64,000 nucleotides of DNA, from the NCBI GenBank assembly GCA_905250115.1, contig CAJNOI010000008.1, positions 945,822-1,009,821 of the forward strand. Direction: 5' to 3'. Shown here piece after piece: positions 60,301 to 64,000 of the stretch; positions within the stretch are counted from its first letter, which is position 1; each line of letters starts with the position of its first letter. The notes under the pieces were generated by a model that was not told where the DNA came from, did not search any database, and saw nothing but the letters and a program-made list of their open reading frames with translations. A program made the translations under genes and the position numbers. This stretch comes from Adineta steineri. Lineage: Eukaryota > Rotifera > Eurotatoria > Adinetida > Adinetidae.

Positions 60301-63300
60301 GACATATTTCAATATTCTAAAGACTGTTTCTTTTCATCTTTACCTATTCCTAGAAACAATTGCTTCATTGCATGTTAAATTACGTTGAAAAAAAACTGTT
60401 CTTGGTTGTCAATCTGTTAATTAAATACTCTATATAAAAGCATTGTCAGAATATACAATAAGAAATATCTATAAATCTGCGTAATAACACTAAAGCGACT
60501 GTCACACAACCATATGGAATAAAGACATAAATGATATTTTCAGTCATATCCTTATAATGGACTAATCAATAATTCTTCAACATACATTAAGTGTTATATT
60601 TTGCATGATTATGACTAAATAGTTTTAGATATCCATATATTTTTTTGTGTTGAAAGAAAATAATAAATCAAATAATTGATGTCGAAAATATTTGTTTTTC
60701 AATATGTTATTTAAGTTCTACATACATATATAATAGTTATCTGTAATTATATTTTTTAAGAATTATCTTCTATTTCTTTTTTTGATTGAATTATTTGTAT
60801 TGTTGTTATTATTCGTCTATTTATTGAATAATATGAACATATAGAACACGATCGACGAGATTTAATTGAATAATTCATATTTGCTCTAATTTAGTTGATT
60901 TTAATCGTTTTTCCAACATCAAATTGTAGCTAATGACAGTCTATTAATAAGACGAAATATGTCAATCAACACTAGAATAATATAATAATCGTTAGTGATG
61001 ATAGTGCGTGAAGAAAAACACAGATGCTTTTAATGAAAAATAAAAAAATATTCGAAAAACAAGGGTAATAAATCAGGTGAATTATTAACATTTGATACTT
61101 TCACTTGTTGATCTTCTCCATTGGAATTCATCATTAATCTTTTCTTCTTCGTTATTTTTATATTTGATATTTTTCCTATATCTGTTATTTTGATCTCCTA
61201 ACGTATATATCCAATTGCACTTGATGTTTATAATATATAAGACAACAAATTGACAATATCTTATAAATGTCATCATGATACTTATAGCCATTCAGTAGCA
61301 TGATCATAACATTTTTTTATTAGGTTTTTTTTTTGTCTTCAGGAAAGTTTCAGTTAGCTATCTTAAACAGAATGTCAACGACGTGCTGTTATATACAAAC
61401 GAGATAATTACTAATGTTGAGAATATTTGTATTATCTATTCATCCATTTGATTTCACATCGAGATTGATTTATTCATGCATCTATGATTGAAAAAAATAG
61501 TTATTCAATAGAATTTTGTTCATTTGATTTCCATCGTAGATCATATATGAGGAATGTTTATTAAGTTGATCAACAATTGATTAAGAATGATCATCATTGA
61601 CTGTCTATTATGACAGTATGTATTAGCATCAATAGATAGATATACATACATAAATTTTATTTAAACATAAAGCATATACTCATCAATCAAAATATTATCG
61701 AAATTTCCTTATTTAAATAAGTTGTTTCCTTTATTATTGAAAATATTTAACTAACTTGTTTAGACATAAATTTTCGATAATAGTATTAAAAATATAAATG
61801 ATTAATTTACTCAGTATGACAAGATGTTATTAGGTTTATTACATACGCCTACTTGCAGTTTTTCTGTATGAATAGAATAACGAAGAAAGAACTGGTGCGT
61901 CAAAACGAATAGAAAGAAAAAAAAGGGGAAAAATAATGACCTTTCTCTCGTTTGTTTAGTTATGACACTACTTCATTATCCAGATATATTCAATGTATAT
62001 ATAGTTTCATCAATAACTATCTTTTTCGCCTTCATTTGTCTCTCTACAATTCTTAACTATCTATACTACCACTTCCCAATGATATATACAGAACTCATCA
62101 AGTATTGATATTATGACAAAAATGGTCGTGTAATCATATATACATATACATATATATATATAACAATAGCAGTTATTTATTCTTTTGTGTATAATATATT
62201 GTGTGCATTCCCTTAAATTAATGAATTGCCAAACAAACCAAATCGACAATAAAAGTGCGTTAAGAAATAATTGAGTTATATATTTTATAATAAATATAAT
62301 TATACAATACAAATTATTCTAAATCGGTAAGTTCGATAAATTGATATAGAAAAAAAGAAAAGAAAAATTTTTAACTTATTGTTACTTATTCAATTAAATT
62401 TTTTTTTTCGGTTTTGTATTACTGATACAATTTATAATAGTAATAGTGATCGATTAGGATAAGGATACTAGAATCCATTTGAATATATATCTTGTATTGT
62501 CAATGTCAATCAGAAATGTAAAGATCGTTATGGTTAATTGAAAAACATGCTGAAATATACGAAGATACATCGTTATGATAATCACATACGACAAAAAAAA
62601 TTCTTTTTTCTTCTGGATTTATTTTCTTTATATCATTGTTATACAATCTTAACTTTTTTGTTTTATGTGTGTGATAAAATCTTGCCTATTTCTATTCGTT
62701 TCCCTTTTCTTTTTTTTAGTGAATAACAAAGTAAATGAAAATTATGACATTAATTTAATTTCCTTTGATACTGTTAAACTAAAAGACAAAAAGAAATCAA
62801 TAGGGAGATAAGTATATGAATAACAGGTAATTGATTTTGCCCTTAAAAATCAAGTAAATAATCAAAATAAAACGGCGTTAGTAGTTTTATTTTATTTCCT
62901 GTTTCTAAACACAATTTTCACTGAGTGAATGAGTGTCACAGATTTTTCTTTTTGTTTCATCAATCAATCATCCGTTCTTTCACTGAACATTAGCTTTTTT
63001 TTCTCTTCCCGTTTTTCTTTCTCTATCTCCTCCTCTTTTTTCTGTCTCCCTCTCCCGCTCTCCCTTTCATCTTATAAACGCCAGCACAGCATGGTTGCTT
63101 AATACTGATAGAGACTATAGGTTTTCCTCTCTGTGTTGCTGTATATCGCTTCGAGCGTGTATTACTAATACCCGTACTGCGCCCTATTGTCATTACTACC
63201 AGAAAAAAATACTACTTAAATATACCATATTTCTATCTCTCTCTCTCTCTTTCAGTACTAGGAAATCGTTTTTGTTTTTTTTTGGTAAATAGTATACAAC

Positions 63301-64000
63301 AGAAAATAATTTCGCTTTCAAAAAAAAGAAAATTATATATTCACAAATATACTATATTATTATAATTGCAATTCTTGAAGAAAAAAACGAAAAATTTTCT
63401 ATTAATCAACGGATGAAATGAAGAGATATATCATCTATATATAAACATCTCAGTTTGACGCCAAACGGAAATCAACAGAGACGAAGAAAAGAAAAAAAAG
63501 GCTCTTAAACAGACATCATTTTCTATATTCGTCACGTCTTAGAGTTACGTATCGATCATCATTGTATTAGAGTCAATTTTCAAGGCAACATATTATATTA
63601 ACCAAGAAAAAAAAAAGGAAAAAGTAAGTATTATTGCTTATATATAGATATATATGTGTGTGTGTGTTATATTTGTTGTAAAAAAAAGAAAAGTAAGAAA
63701 ATAGTGCCATATTATACTGTCGTAATAATCATCGTATGAATATTGTTCAATCGTATGCTCGTGCAATTGCAATTTGATCAATATTTACAAAAGCATTGCT
63801 CACTTCAATAGCTTCCGATTGAGACAAACGAATAGGCAAAAATAACAACCCTCGATTATCGTTTAGAGGTATAGAAAAGATCTCATATAATCAGACAATT
63901 TATGTACGTCATGTAATTATCAAAATATATAATCGTATATACAATAAAAAAAACTAAAAAAGACTTGTCTTTCTACCTGAGGGCTTTACAATGTGTGATG
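57396..64000. other. 6.6-kb AT-rich gene desert
   Basis: No exon series or transposon on either strand. It holds scattered (TA)n runs, a strong pyrimidine tract at about 62995-63080, a CT run near 63235-63255, and a TA/TG run at 63638-63670. Likely intergenic DNA or the long upstream/5' UTR region of a gene beyond the right edge. Confidence 0.5.
63436..63623 (+). promoter_or_regulatory. Possible promoter and 5' leader exon
   Basis: TATATATAAA (63436-63445) is followed by purine-rich, less AT-biased DNA ending in a consensus donor, AAAGTAAGTA, at 63621-63630. This could be a non-coding first exon of a gene to the right. It rests on sequence look only. Confidence 0.2.

Noticed and set aside
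1..64000. CRISPR array, rRNA, bacterial-type operons or a prophage
   Set aside because: No regularly spaced direct repeats, no rRNA-like blocks, and every confident gene is eukaryotic with spliceosomal introns.

Overview
This is a eukaryotic, animal nuclear window. It is strongly AT-rich and its genes are cut by many short GT-AG introns, often about 50-70 nt. The intron-exon joins below were worked out by hand and every model closes in frame. The gene set is metazoan: Ku70, PNP, anoctamin-10, CPPED1, INTU, MAX, an FGD-type RhoGEF and a PAPI/TDRKH-like KH protein. Compact introns, start codons that abut splice acceptors, one tight same-strand gene pair suggesting spliced-leader operons, and scattered TGTGGG-like tracts make a bdelloid rotifer my best guess. 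That assignment is inference; another small invertebrate is possible.

Layout. 1-88: last codons of a gene running in from the left. 585-1221 (+): DUSP23-like phosphatase whose catalytic arginine is replaced. 1919-6125 (+): Ku70 (NHEJ). 6755-8277 (+): purine nucleoside phosphorylase with a 5-nt micro-exon. 8677-14804 (+): anoctamin-10, whose 2-kb sixth intron holds a complete antisense class C GPCR-like gene (12385-10692). That gene's own intron is filled by a long fold-back repeat. 15158-16230 (-): CPPED1. 19256-19831 (-): intronless lipocalin-like gene. 19832-28725: AT-rich stretch with no gene seen.

28726-34405 (+): very large disordered protein with a C-terminal SKI/SNO-type zinc motif. 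36734-38540 (+): unrecognised protein, ending 24 bp from the tail of a secreted VWA-domain gene (38565-42552, -). 42773-44048 (-): low-complexity coiled-coil protein. 45665-48490 (-): INTU, with an A10 tract at a critical point near its end. 50096-51738 (+): EF-hand/proline-rich protein. 51876-54826 (-): DH-PH-FYVE-PH RhoGEF. 55466-56094 (-) MAX and 56158-57395 (-) TDRKH-like form a candidate operon. 57396-64000: gene desert with one candidate leader exon near 63.5 kb.

Mobile DNA is sparse and sits in introns: a 112-bp MITE with perfect 11-bp ends, a hAT-like MITE with a perfect 8-bp target duplication, a small palindromic MITE, a two-copy mini-repeat and the long fold-back. No retroelement, CRISPR array, rRNA or convincing tRNA gene was seen.

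The genes do not form one pathway. Themes are DNA repair and nucleotide salvage (Ku70, PNP), membrane lipid or signalling proteins (ANO10, GPCR, FGD), cilia (INTU), small-RNA biology (TDRKH-like) and transcription (MAX, SKI-like).
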